A stretch of DNA of 64,000 bases from Pseudomonas sp. CCC3.1. GTDB lineage: Bacteria > Pseudomonadota > Gammaproteobacteria > Pseudomonadales > Pseudomonadaceae. Shown here piece by piece: positions 43,912 through 52,535 of the stretch. The notes under the pieces are model-generated. The model had not been told where the DNA came from. It made no database searches and worked only from the letters and a program-made list of their open reading frames with translations. Every line of letters starts with the position of its first letter. The stretch's first letter is position 1. Position numbers and translations under genes: made by a program. The DNA is taken from the NCBI RefSeq assembly GCF_034347405.1, contig NZ_CP133778.1, forward strand, positions 2,728,001 to 2,792,000, in the 5' to 3' direction.

Positions 43912-44541
43912 TCAGCGCACGCGGATCTTGGGCGCACCGGCGCCGCGGCGCAGGGTGGCCAGAAAGTGTTCAACCGGGGCGGCTGCCGCCACGTGCGGCA
44001 ACTGGTCCTTGTCCGGGCGCTTGGCCCAGAATTCGGTCCAGGACGGGAACAGGTCGTGAAAGGTACCGGCATAGGGTTCGCGCCCCGGCCAACGCATTTT
44101 TTGCGTGCCGATCGGCGGTTTGTTGAGGTCACTGGCGTACCAGTAGCACGGCAGGCGGCGCCGGAAATACCAGCGACCCTGCATGCGCTCGTAATCATCC
44201 CAATAGAGCATTTGCATGGTCACCCACTCGGGGCCGGTCTCGTGCTCGTTCTTGGAATACACCACGCCCACCGCATGGTCCGGATCAGTGAATTCGATCA
44301 GGTGCTGACCCAGATGGTGCGAGGTGCCGTGGAACTGGTCGCGCAAGGTGTCATCGACCCAGGCTTTGAGGTGGGCTCGCCCGGTTTTTTCGCGGCCGAC
44401 ACGAATGTCTTCGGCAAACAGATTGACGTGGGCATCGAGGTCGCGCATGTCCAGCGACAGCGAGTATTTGCCCGCCAACTGACGGATTTCTTCAATCGAC
44501 TCCAGTCGATCAAGACGGGCAAGCAAAGCGTTCTGTTCCAT
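43912..44541 (-). CDS. SnoaL_4/NTF2-like protein, BaiE-like dehydratase candidate
   Basis: 209 residues from the ATG at 44541 with AAGGA upstream. The N-terminus LLARLDRLESIEEIRQLAGKY and LDMRDLDAHVNLFAEDIRVG has the layout of BaiE (bile acid 7-alpha-dehydratase), which begins with a similar LEKEI...IEAIKQLKAKY...LDGKLWDEL segment. His residues in HGTSHHLGQH and Asp in LDMRD could serve as catalytic groups. A role eliminating water from a polycyclic CoA ester is inference. The C-terminal 60 residues are an extension not present in BaiE. Confidence 0.7.
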   Translation of the reverse strand: MEQNALLARLDRLESIEEIRQLAGKYSLSLDMRDLDAHVNLFAEDIRVGREKTGRAHLKAWVDDTLRDQFHGTSHHLGQHLIEFTDPDHAVGVVYSKNEHETGPEWVTMQMLYWDDYERMQGRWYFRRRLPCYWYASDLNKPPIGTQKMRWPGREPYAGTFHDLFPSWTEFWAKRPDKDQLPHVAAAAPVEHFLATLRRGAGAPKIRVR

Positions 44542-44551
44542 AAAAGGATCC

Positions 44552-45322
44552 TTATTCCAAAACCGTGTACAGCTCACTGCTGCGCCCGCCATCGACCGGC
44601 AAGCTGGCGCCGGTGATGTACGAGGCTTCATCGCTGGCCAGAAACAGGATGGCGTTGGCCACTTCCAGCGGTTGGCCAACGCGTTTGAGCGGGATCAGTT
44701 TTTCGGTATTTGTGCGGGTCTTGTCATCGGTCAGCATGCCTGCTGTGGCCGGGGTCTCGACCACGCCCGGAATCACCACGTTGCAGCGAATGTTGTGGCT
44801 CGCGCCTTCACTGGCCGCCGCGCGGCTGAAGTTGATGACAGCCGCTTTGGCGGCGGAATATCCGGCCATCCACGGCGTGCCGAATAGCCCGCAAATAGAG
44901 GCGATATTGATGATCGAGCCGCCCTGAGCGCGCATCAGGCCCATGGCCGTGCGTGTGCCCCAGAAGGTGCCATCCACGGTGGTCGTGAAGTTGGAATGCC
45001 AGTCGGCGGTCGACGTGCTATCAATCGCTCCCCAGCTGTAGGCCATGGCGTTATTGACCAGAATATCCAGCCGTCCGTTGCGCTCTGCGGCCGCGCTGAT
45101 CGCACCGACATAGGCCGCTTCGTTGCTGACATCTGCCACCGCGCACTCAGCGCGGCCGCCGGCATCACGAATCTTCGCGGCGACGGCTTCCAGCGGCTCA
45201 ATGCGTCGACCGCAGAGCACCACCAGTGCGCCCTCCTCGGCAAATCGCAGCGCTGTGGCCGCGCCAATCCCCGAGCCGGCGCCGCTGATAAAGGCCACTT
45301 TGCCTTGTAAACGAATCCCCAT
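44552..45322 (-). CDS. SDR family oxidoreductase (island, second)
   Basis: 256 residues. SGAGSGIGAATALRFAEEG cofactor motif, VLCGRR after beta-2 (Arg-Arg suggests NADPH), catalytic IASICG and YSAAKAA, and GASLPVDGGRSS at the end. NNAG is changed to NNAM. Such SDRs oxidise ring or side-chain hydroxyls in steroid and terpenoid routes. GGGAG before the ATG; 10 bp upstream of the SnoaL-like gene. Confidence 0.88.
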   Translation of the reverse strand: MGIRLQGKVAFISGAGSGIGAATALRFAEEGALVVLCGRRIEPLEAVAAKIRDAGGRAECAVADVSNEAAYVGAISAAAERNGRLDILVNNAMAYSWGAIDSTSTADWHSNFTTTVDGTFWGTRTAMGLMRAQGGSIINIASICGLFGTPWMAGYSAAKAAVINFSRAAASEGASHNIRCNVVIPGVVETPATAGMLTDDKTRTNTEKLIPLKRVGQPLEVANAILFLASDEASYITGASLPVDGGRSSELYTVLE

Positions 45323-45351
45323 GACGTGCTCCCGTAGCGAATGCCCAACGA

Positions 45352-46086
45352 TTAGATAAATGCCATGCCGCCATTGACCGCGAGGTTTTGCCCGGTGATA
45401 AACGCCGCGTCATCACTGGCCAAGAAGGCCGCGACGCGGGCGATTTCATCGGCCTCACCCATGCGACCCAGCGGGATGGCCTTGAGCATGCTTTGCATCC
45501 AGTCATCGGGGATGTCGGCCATCATCGGGGTGTTGGTCGGGCCGGGAACGAGGGTGTTGACGCGAATGCCATTAACCGCCAGTTCGCGGGCCATGCTGCG
45601 GGTCAGCCCCATCACTCCGGCCTTGGCTGCGCAGTAATGGCTTGGGCCTTCGCCGGTCAGGGCCGAGGTGCTGGAGATGTTGATAATCACGCCAGGCGTT
45701 GCGGCCTTGAGCATCAGCTTCACGGCTTCGCGGCTGCAATAAAACGGGCCTGTCAGGTTGACCCCGATCACCCGCTGCCAATGGGCATCCGGGGTGTCGG
45801 CAAAGGCGTCGATGGAGCCGATGCCTGCGTTGTTGACCAGAATGTCGAAGCGCCCGAAACGGGCTTGTACCGCTGCCATCGCCGTGGCGACCGAGTCGCT
45901 GTCGGCCACGTTACAGGTCACGGCCAGCGACTTGTCGCCCAGGCCTTCAACTGTTTCGCGGGCTGCTTGCAGGTTGATGTCTGCCGCGACCACCCACGCG
46001 CCCTGCTCGGCAAAGTGACGCACGATGGCGCGTCCCATGCCTTGGCCTGCACCGGTCACAAACGCCACTTTATTCAGCAACTTCAT
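45352..46086 (-). CDS. SDR family oxidoreductase (island, first gene of operon)
   Basis: 244 residues from the ATG at 46086 (GGGAGAG upstream). TGAGQGMGRA, AADINLQAA (Asp at the end of beta-2 favours NAD), NNAGIGS, ISSTSAL and YCAAKAG are canonical, with NLAVNGGMAF at the C-terminus. It opens the long minus-strand group that runs through to the DUF35-MaoC gene. The candidate operator copy A lies 97 bp upstream. Confidence 0.9.
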   Translation of the reverse strand: MKLLNKVAFVTGAGQGMGRAIVRHFAEQGAWVVAADINLQAARETVEGLGDKSLAVTCNVADSDSVATAMAAVQARFGRFDILVNNAGIGSIDAFADTPDAHWQRVIGVNLTGPFYCSREAVKLMLKAATPGVIINISSTSALTGEGPSHYCAAKAGVMGLTRSMARELAVNGIRVNTLVPGPTNTPMMADIPDDWMQSMLKAIPLGRMGEADEIARVAAFLASDDAAFITGQNLAVNGGMAFI

Positions 46087-46182
46087 AGAGCTCTCCCGTC
46101 TGCCTGATTGCCGCCCGAACGCAGCACAAGGCGGCTGACGGCGGTATACGGAAGCAATCATTGACTGCGGGAAAAAGCTGAA

Positions 46183-46201
46183 CATCGTCCGATGAGACTA
46201 A
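46183..46201 (-). promoter_or_regulatory. candidate island operator, copy A
   Basis: Reads TTAGTCTCATCGGACGATG towards the SDR gene whose ATG is 97 bases on. CATCG-TC-CGATG within it is a perfect 12-base palindrome. 18 of 19 positions agree with copy B at 35735-35753. The 232 bp between the SDR start and the DUF4329 stop hold nothing else I recognise. Confidence 0.6.
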
Positions 46202-46318
46202 GCGGCGCTCACAAGGCTGCGCTCAGTGTTGGCTGAGCGCAGATGGATCAGGATCGGGTGTGTGGCGTAGACATACCCAAATGGTGTGGCTCGTGACGCG
46301 CGTGTTGGTGTGCCCCTT

Positions 46319-47653
46319 TCACGTTGGTACAGGTGCGAAAGGCCCCCAATCATCAGAAACCCGACCTGTCTGAGTCCAGACTTCGTCGGTCTTCACAACG
46401 TTAAGGACAAATGCCGCTGCTACACGCCGAACAAACTCGGTTGCAGTCAAACTACCAGCAGTCAACTGCCTGTCCAGTTGGCTGGTGAGTTCGTTGGGGT
46501 GCGCCACGCTGGCAATCAATTCAGTTTCAGCGTCCAAGGAAAACCGTACATACGACAACAATGCCCCTTCGGGCGCAGAAAAGTAGGCGCGACTGCCTGG
46601 AGACGCTTGCATCATCAAATAGTCTATCCAGACGTTGTCTGGGGACATGAAATCCTTCAACACTCTAAACGGTGCCCCCAGCGCAGCTGCGCGATGGCTA
46701 TCGGCTGAGTGATACACCGCAAACATTCGATACCCTTCAGGCAACTGCGGCAGGCCAGTACTATTTCTGGGGAATACATCGGGACGATCGAACGTCAGGT
46801 AAACCGTTGGTTGTGGCTTGGTGCAAATATACAAATCCGCTTGTAAGTGTTTAAGAATAAAACCCGCTTGCTGAACATAAGGACGTTGCCCTATTTCTTT
46901 ATGTGCAAACAATGCCGCGTCATCGGCAGACAACAATACCGGGCCGCAAATGGGTGGCACTCTGGCCTCCCGAAAAATTTCTGCTTGCCATTCTCGCCAT
47001 CCGGATCCGATTCTGCCGCGTCTGCCCCAGAATGTTCCCGACTGAATGATAGTTAGCTCCCCGGCACCGTAGACCATCGACAGTAAGTGACTAGGCAGAA
47101 AAATACTGGGTGCAAAAGATTGTTCAAGATGATCCGGTGTGCCCGGATGAACCAGCATCAACAAAGGTTCCAAAGCCTGCTCGGCGGGTGAGCCGCTGGC
47201 AACATAACAAATCAGACTTTTATCTGGGTTAGATAAATAAAAGCGTGCGTAGTTGTGGCGAAACGTAATGGCAGTGCGCAAGTCCATCAATGAGAAGAAA
47301 TTATCTTGCAGGTCACTCTCAGGATCCCCCACCAGGGTTGTGCGCTTGAACGCGGTGTGAGAGTGATACAAACCCTCAATCACATAACCTTCGGGTGGCA
47401 GCATGTCACCCTCTGGCGATCTCGCAAGAACATCAGAGGGGCGAAACAAGCTCCCCCCGCTGGAGACAGGTAGTGTCGCGTAGTAGTGGTGATCCTTACT
47501 CAGGATAAATCCACCGTACTCCTTGTTCCGGCGGCTTCCGATAAGGTCATGGGCATAGACGGCAGCGTCATCCGATGTGATGAAGGCAGGACTTAACGCG
47601 GGGCTTGGTCTCGACAACGCCTGCGCCTCGGATGGATCAGCTCTGTTGTTCAT
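46319..47653 (-). CDS. tandem DUF4329-like protein with a JAB/JAMM-type motif
   Basis: 444 residues from the ATG at 47653, preceded by GGGAGG. Two homologous halves: YAHDLIGSRRNKEYGGFILS and FAHKEIGQRPYVQQAGFIL open the repeats; LPPEGYVIEGLYHSHTAF and LPEGYRMFAVYHSADSHR follow. The first half has Glu, His97-Ser-His99 and a later SLMD (S-x2-D), the layout of JAB/JAMM metallopeptidases; the second half has HSAD and looks inactive. DUF4329 domains occur as toxin modules in Rhs-type proteins. Composition is more AT-rich than the flanking catabolic genes. It has no evident link to catabolism. Confidence 0.65.
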   Translation of the reverse strand: MNNRADPSEAQALSRPSPALSPAFITSDDAAVYAHDLIGSRRNKEYGGFILSKDHHYYATLPVSSGGSLFRPSDVLARSPEGDMLPPEGYVIEGLYHSHTAFKRTTLVGDPESDLQDNFFSLMDLRTAITFRHNYARFYLSNPDKSLICYVASGSPAEQALEPLLMLVHPGTPDHLEQSFAPSIFLPSHLLSMVYGAGELTIIQSGTFWGRRGRIGSGWREWQAEIFREARVPPICGPVLLSADDAALFAHKEIGQRPYVQQAGFILKHLQADLYICTKPQPTVYLTFDRPDVFPRNSTGLPQLPEGYRMFAVYHSADSHRAAALGAPFRVLKDFMSPDNVWIDYLMMQASPGSRAYFSAPEGALLSYVRFSLDAETELIASVAHPNELTSQLDRQLTAGSLTATEFVRRVAAAFVLNVVKTDEVWTQTGRVSDDWGPFAPVPT

Positions 47654-47852
47654 AGAACCTCCCGACACGACACATACGCAATGTGGTGAAAAAATATCTC
47701 GGTTTATGGCCCATATCAGGACTCCTCAAATAAAACTGGAGCACGGATTTTCAACAAGATACTGAGTCCGTGGGCACTACATAAATACGCATTAAGTGTT
47801 AGTGCCTGCCTCTACAATTTTGGTCCTGATTGAATGACACGTTCCTTCTCAG

Positions 47853-47977
47853 ATGGCGGCTGGCATCGCAAAGCCGTCGTGTACAGGCCTGCGCGGTCGT
47901 TCATTTAGACCCGACTCTCAGGGTTTTCGATCGCTTCGCAATCGGACGTAGCCTCGCGGAACTCGGCAACGGCTACG
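47853..47977. repeat. partial copy of the 146-bp inverted-repeat element
   Basis: Reverse-complement copy of most of the element at 58624-58769: AAGCCGTCGTGTACAGGCC, then TCGATCGCTTCGCAATCGGA, then GTAGCCTCGCGGAACTCGGC all align in order. The outer left arm is missing. With the DUF4329 promoter on one side and operator copy C on the other it explains most of the 427-bp gap at 47654-48080. Confidence 0.75.
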
Positions 47978-48001
47978 GGGGATGGCGCGACAAACGACCG
48001 G

Positions 48002-48020
48002 CTGGTCTAAACGGACGATG
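48002..48020 (+). promoter_or_regulatory. candidate island operator, copy C
   Basis: CTGGTCTAAACGGACGATG, plus orientation, ending 60 bases before the GTG of the MFS gene. 16 of 19 positions match copy B, and CGGACGATG is identical in all three copies. Confidence 0.5.
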
Positions 48021-48080
48021 CCACCCTCTCTCAAGCTATGGAGTATCACGTTCACTAGAACAAAATCGGGAGAACCCGTC

Positions 48081-49412
48081 GTGTCCATACCTGTGCGCCC
48101 CACCTGGCGAACCCATTACGCATTAGCCGTACTGGTCGCCATCTACGTCTTCAACTACATCGACCGCCTGTTGATGGCGATTCTGATTGAGCCGGTCAAG
48201 GCTGAATTCGGGATTTCCGACACCGGTATTGGCCTGCTGTCAGGGGTGACGTTTGCCGTGTTCTATACGGTGTTTGGTTTCCCGCTGGGACGCCTCTCCG
48301 ACCGTATCGGGCGCAAGCCGGTGATTGCATTAAGCTGCATCGCCTGGAGTGTGATGACCATGTTCTGCGGGCTTGCCGCCAGTTTTACGATGCTGGTGAT
48401 CGCGCGTATCGGGGTGGCCATTGGCGAAGCGGGCGGCACGGCACCGTCCATGGCGATGGTTTCTGATCTGTATCCGCCAGAACGCCGCTCCACGGCCTTG
48501 TCGGTGCTGATGCTGGGTTCAAGCCTGGGGGCGATCTTTGGCCTGGGGCTCGGCGGCTGGATCGGCCAGCATTACGGTTGGCGGTTCGCGTTTTTGGTCA
48601 TCGGCGCACCGGGGATCTTCCTCGGCCTGCTGTTGATGTTCACCGTACGCGTGTCCAAACCCGCTGCGCTGGTTAAATCCAGTGACGTGGCGCAAGTGCA
48701 TTGGGCGGTAACCGTGCGCGAACTGTTCCAGACCCCTTCATTTCTGTGGCTTGTGCTCACCGGCGGTTCCGCAGCCATCGCCGGTTATGCCATCGGCACC
48801 TGGAGCCCGAGCTTTTTAATCCGCTCCCACGGCCTGAGCCTGCAAGACGCCGGATTGCTGGCCGGTGTGGCAGGCGGGCTCGGTGCCACCTTCGGCACCC
48901 TCACCTGCGGCATTTTGTGTGACCGTCTGGCGCGTCGTGACAAAGGCTGGCAAATCGGCGTGCCGTTGCTCGGCACCTTGATCAGCATTCCGTTTGGCCT
49001 GGCTTACTTTCTGTGGCCAACCGGCATCGCGTTCAATGCTGGCAGCACTCCCGTGCCAACCGCCTTCCTGTTTTATGTCGGCTTCAGCTTCTTTGGTACC
49101 TGGTGGGCGACACCGTGCCTGGGTGCCATTTCGCACCTTTTTCCGGCTACCCGACTGGCACAGGCCACGGCTATTTTCGTGATGTCCATGACCTTGCTCG
49201 GCGTGGGCGTCGGCCCGCTATTGATCGGCATGCTCAGTGACGGTTTCGCCCACAGCCTGGGCGCCGAAGGCCTGCGCTATGCCTTGGCCTCCTGCATCTC
49301 GCTGCTGGTGCTGGCCGCGGTATTTCTGGCCATGGCACTGCCGCGCTACCGCAACCATTTGAACAACCTGACCCCTGCCCCGGCGCCCGTGACGAAAGCC
49401 GTTACTGCCTGA
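48081..49412 (+). CDS. MFS transporter of the catabolic island
   Basis: 443 residues from a GTG at 48081 (GGGAGA 7 bases upstream). Twelve predicted membrane helices, first one ALAVLVAIYVFNYIDRLLMA; GRLSDRIGRKPV is the conserved loop 2-3 motif. The group resembles Spinster-like/aromatic-acid MFS carriers with a YVFNYIDR start, which recur in steroid and aromatic clusters. Likely inner-membrane uptake of the substrate acid. First gene of a three-gene operon with hydrolase and flavoprotein. Confidence 0.88.
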   Translation: MSIPVRPTWRTHYALAVLVAIYVFNYIDRLLMAILIEPVKAEFGISDTGIGLLSGVTFAVFYTVFGFPLGRLSDRIGRKPVIALSCIAWSVMTMFCGLAASFTMLVIARIGVAIGEAGGTAPSMAMVSDLYPPERRSTALSVLMLGSSLGAIFGLGLGGWIGQHYGWRFAFLVIGAPGIFLGLLLMFTVRVSKPAALVKSSDVAQVHWAVTVRELFQTPSFLWLVLTGGSAAIAGYAIGTWSPSFLIRSHGLSLQDAGLLAGVAGGLGATFGTLTCGILCDRLARRDKGWQIGVPLLGTLISIPFGLAYFLWPTGIAFNAGSTPVPTAFLFYVGFSFFGTWWATPCLGAISHLFPATRLAQATAIFVMSMTLLGVGVGPLLIGMLSDGFAHSLGAEGLRYALASCISLLVLAAVFLAMALPRYRNHLNNLTPAPAPVTKAVTA

Positions 49413-49429
49413 TATTTGGAGATTAAGTG

Positions 49430-50257
49430 ATGAGTGAACAAGACCTGCCACTGCCTATCGGCCATTTTGTGACACTGGACAACGGCCTGCGCCTGCACTT
49501 TCTGGATGAAGGCAGCGGTCCGGTGGTGCTGTGGCTGCACGGCAGCGGCCCGGGTGCCAGTGGCTACAGCAACTTCAAAGGCAACTACCCGCAATTTGTC
49601 GCCGCTGGCTTTCGCAATCTGGTGGTGGACTTGCCCGGTTTTGGCCGTTCCGACAAACCTGAAGACGTGCAGTACAACCTCGACTTCTTTGTCAGCGCCA
49701 TGTCCGGGTTTCTCAAGGCCGTCGGTGTCAAGCGTGCCACCCTGCTCGGCAACTCGCTGGGCGGTGCAATTGCCCTGGGCCTGGCGCTGGCCGAGCCTGA
49801 GCGTGTGGAGAAGCTGATTTTGATGGCGCCGGGTGGCGTTGAAGAGCGTGAGACCTACTTCAAGATGATCGGCATTCAGCGCATGGTTGAGTTGTTCAAT
49901 GAAGGCCCGCTGGGCATCGAAGAAATGCGCCGGATCATGAGCCTGCAACTGTTCGACATCTCCCAGCTGGATGACGGCCTGCTGGCCGAGCGAGTGGCGG
50001 TGGCCGTGCATCAGCCGCGCAACCTGTTCAACACCATGATGGTGCCGAACATGACCGAGCGTCTTGAAGAAATCCAGGTGCCGATCCTCGGGTTCTGGGG
50101 CACCGACGATAACTTCAACCCAGCCAGCGGCGCGCTCAAGGTACTGACGCACGCGCCCGATGCGCGCTTCATCATGCTCAATCGCTGCGGCCATTGGGTG
50201 CAGGTTGAACACCGCGAGCTGTTCAACAAGGCGTGCCTTGAGTTTCTGAAAAGCTGA
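49430..50257 (+). CDS. meta-cleavage product hydrolase (BphD/HsaD-like)
   Basis: 275 residues from the ATG at 49430 (GGAG 8 bases upstream). Alpha/beta-hydrolase with Ser109 in GNSLGG, Asp226 or Asp227 in WGTDD and His255 in NRCGHWVQVEH; the CGHW-x-Q-x-EH signature and the oxyanion segment LHGSGPGASGYSNF are specific to C-C bond hydrolases of the BphD/HsaD/MhpC type. It would cleave the ring-fission product of the dioxygenase at 34781-35671, 14 kb away, tying the plus-strand operon to the minus-strand ones. Confidence 0.92.
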   Translation: MSEQDLPLPIGHFVTLDNGLRLHFLDEGSGPVVLWLHGSGPGASGYSNFKGNYPQFVAAGFRNLVVDLPGFGRSDKPEDVQYNLDFFVSAMSGFLKAVGVKRATLLGNSLGGAIALGLALAEPERVEKLILMAPGGVEERETYFKMIGIQRMVELFNEGPLGIEEMRRIMSLQLFDISQLDDGLLAERVAVAVHQPRNLFNTMMVPNMTERLEEIQVPILGFWGTDDNFNPASGALKVLTHAPDARFIMLNRCGHWVQVEHRELFNKACLEFLKS

Positions 50258-50348
50258 CACCCCTCACGTGGGCGCTGTCGCAGGCTGCGGCAGCGCTCAC
50301 CGAGATGGTGTAGCGCCTCCTCTCAAACCCGCTCGGGCTGAAATAACA

Positions 50349-52478
50349 ATGACAACATTCCCTCAGTTGCTGGCACCCGGACGCATCGGCTCAATCGAGT
50401 TGCGCAACCGGATCATCATGGCGCCCATGGGCTCCAACTTTGCTGAAGCCGATGGTCACTGCGGCGAACGCATCCAAGCCTATTACGAAGCCCGCGCCCG
50501 TGGCGGTGCCGGGCTGCTGATCATGGGCGTGTGTTCGGTGGCTTTTCCGGCCGGTACCGCCGAACCCTTTCAGGTCGGTGTGTCCAGCGATGACTTTATC
50601 CCTGGCTTGAGTCGTCTGGCCGAACGCGTGCATCAGCACGGCGCGAAAATCGCCATGCAGTTGCAGCACGCGGGCAAGACCGCTGTACGTGACATGGCCG
50701 AAGGTCGACAACTGTGGGTGCCCTCGGTGCCGCCCGCGCTGCAAAACGACATGATGGCCGCCCTGACCCCCGAAGAACTGGCTAACTTCATCAGCTCGAT
50801 GAGACGCCGGGCCGAAGGCTCGCCGATCCGGGTGATGGACAACGCCGACATTGCGCAAATGATCGACTGGTTCGCCTGCGCGGCTGACCGCGCCCAACGT
50901 GCGGGTTTCGATGGTGTGGAACTACATGCCGCACACGGCTACATCATCGCGGGCTTCCTGTCCGGTTATTACAACCAGCGCGACGACCACTACGGCGGCT
51001 CACTGGAAAACCGCGCCCGACTGTTGCTGGAAATCATTGCCGCCGTTCGGGCCAAAGTGGGTCGTGAGTTCGGCGTATGGCTGCGTCTGGATGCTGAAGA
51101 ACTGCACACCCCCGGCGGCATCAATCTGCAAGACGCCATCGCCGTAGCGCGCATGGCTGAAGCAGCCGGTGTGGACGCTGTCAGCGTGTCCGCCACGGCG
51201 CGCATCACCAGTGGCGTGGTATTTACCGAAGCCCCCCTGGTGCATAAACCCGATGGTTTTCTGGAGTGGACGGCGGCCTTTAAACGCAGCGTAAACGTAC
51301 CGGTGATTGCTGTCGGGCGCATTGAACCTGAGACCGGTGAAGCCGCCTTGAAGCGAGGTGACTGCGACTACATTGCCATGGCGCGCAAGCTGCTGGCTGA
51401 CCCTGAGCTGCCAAACAAACTGCTCGCCAATCAGGAAAACACTGTTCGTCCGTGCATTTACTGCTATGTGTGCGTGAGCCAGATCTTTGTTAACGAGCGG
51501 GTCAAGTGTGCGGTCAACCCCATGACCGGGCATGAGTTTGAATACGTCATCAGCCCGGCCGCTGCCCCCAAACACATCGCGGTGATCGGTGCCGGGCCTG
51601 CGGGCATGGAAGCCGCACGTGTAGCGGCCTTGCGCGGGCATCGTGTGACCTTGCTGGAGCGCAGTGACCGATTGGGAGGCACGTTGTTTTTTGCTGGCCT
51701 GGCCTACGCCGAAAACGCCCGATTGCTGGAAAACCTGCGGGTGCAAGTGCAGCAGTCAGCCATCGACATTCGCCTGAATACCGAAGCCAGCCCGGCGTTG
51801 CTGCGCGATCTGGGAGCCGATCAAGTGCTGGTCGCGGTTGGTGCGCAACGTGCGGCTCCGGCGATCCCCGGTGCCGATCAGGACCACGTGTGGAGCGGCG
51901 ATGAACTGCGGCGCTTGATGACCGGTGATCGCGCTGACGAAATTGCCAAGCGCAAATTGTCCTTTACCCAACGCACCCTGATGAAAGCCGGGAGCCTGGC
52001 GGGCATCACCGACAGCAGTGAGGCCATGCAAAAGTTGTCACGGGTGTGGATGCCGCTGGGCAAGCGCGTGACCATCATCGGTGGCGGTCTGGTGGGTCTG
52101 GAATTGGCAGAGTTTCTGATCGCTCGCGGGCGTCAGGTCTGTGTGCTTGAAAGTGGCACACATTTAGGCCGCGAGCTGGCCATCGTCCGGCGTTGGCGCG
52201 TGCTGCATGAAATCCGCGTGCACGGGGGCGAGTTGATTACCGGAGCAAGCGTGACAGCCATTGAGGGCAATCGGGTGCGCTACCAACTGGCTGACGGGAC
52301 ACTGGGCGACAGCCTGGCTGACTCGGTGGTATTGGCCATTGGCGCGCAACCGGATACCGCGCTGCTGGATGAACTGACAGCGGCGGGCTTGTCAGCCAGC
52401 AGCATTGGCGACTGCCACAGCATCGGTTACATCGAAGGCGCGCTCAGCGCTGGGCACAAGGCCGGGCGCGAAGCCTGA
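50349..52478 (+). CDS. FadH/BaiCD-like NADH:flavin oxidoreductase
   Basis: 709 residues. N-terminal OYE barrel (APGRIGSIELRNRIIMAPMG, LQLQHAGK-like MQLQHAGKT, VELHAAHGYI), then the [4Fe-4S] ligands in CIYCYVC...VKCAVNP, then FAD/NAD(P)-binding halves with GAGPAGMEAARVAALRGH and IIGGGLVGLELAEFL. 2,4-dienoyl-CoA reductase and BaiCD/BaiH, which handle delta-4-3-oxo bile acids, share this architecture. The active-site HAAH is normal here, unlike the single-domain OYE. No strong ribosome-binding site; the frame extends upstream to 50268 without support. Confidence 0.9.
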   Translation: MTTFPQLLAPGRIGSIELRNRIIMAPMGSNFAEADGHCGERIQAYYEARARGGAGLLIMGVCSVAFPAGTAEPFQVGVSSDDFIPGLSRLAERVHQHGAKIAMQLQHAGKTAVRDMAEGRQLWVPSVPPALQNDMMAALTPEELANFISSMRRRAEGSPIRVMDNADIAQMIDWFACAADRAQRAGFDGVELHAAHGYIIAGFLSGYYNQRDDHYGGSLENRARLLLEIIAAVRAKVGREFGVWLRLDAEELHTPGGINLQDAIAVARMAEAAGVDAVSVSATARITSGVVFTEAPLVHKPDGFLEWTAAFKRSVNVPVIAVGRIEPETGEAALKRGDCDYIAMARKLLADPELPNKLLANQENTVRPCIYCYVCVSQIFVNERVKCAVNPMTGHEFEYVISPAAAPKHIAVIGAGPAGMEAARVAALRGHRVTLLERSDRLGGTLFFAGLAYAENARLLENLRVQVQQSAIDIRLNTEASPALLRDLGADQVLVAVGAQRAAPAIPGADQDHVWSGDELRRLMTGDRADEIAKRKLSFTQRTLMKAGSLAGITDSSEAMQKLSRVWMPLGKRVTIIGGGLVGLELAEFLIARGRQVCVLESGTHLGRELAIVRRWRVLHEIRVHGGELITGASVTAIEGNRVRYQLADGTLGDSLADSVVLAIGAQPDTALLDELTAAGLSASSIGDCHSIGYIEGALSAGHKAGREA

Positions 52479-52535
52479 TAAAAAGCCCCTTCTAACCCCA
52501 AATGCTGTTCACTTAAGAGATGCGCACGACTAACT

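Noticed and set aside
43000..44616. 538-codon ORF opposite the OYE and SnoaL-like genes
   Set aside because: Spans two genes whose minus-strand products are recognisable; no domain on the plus strand.
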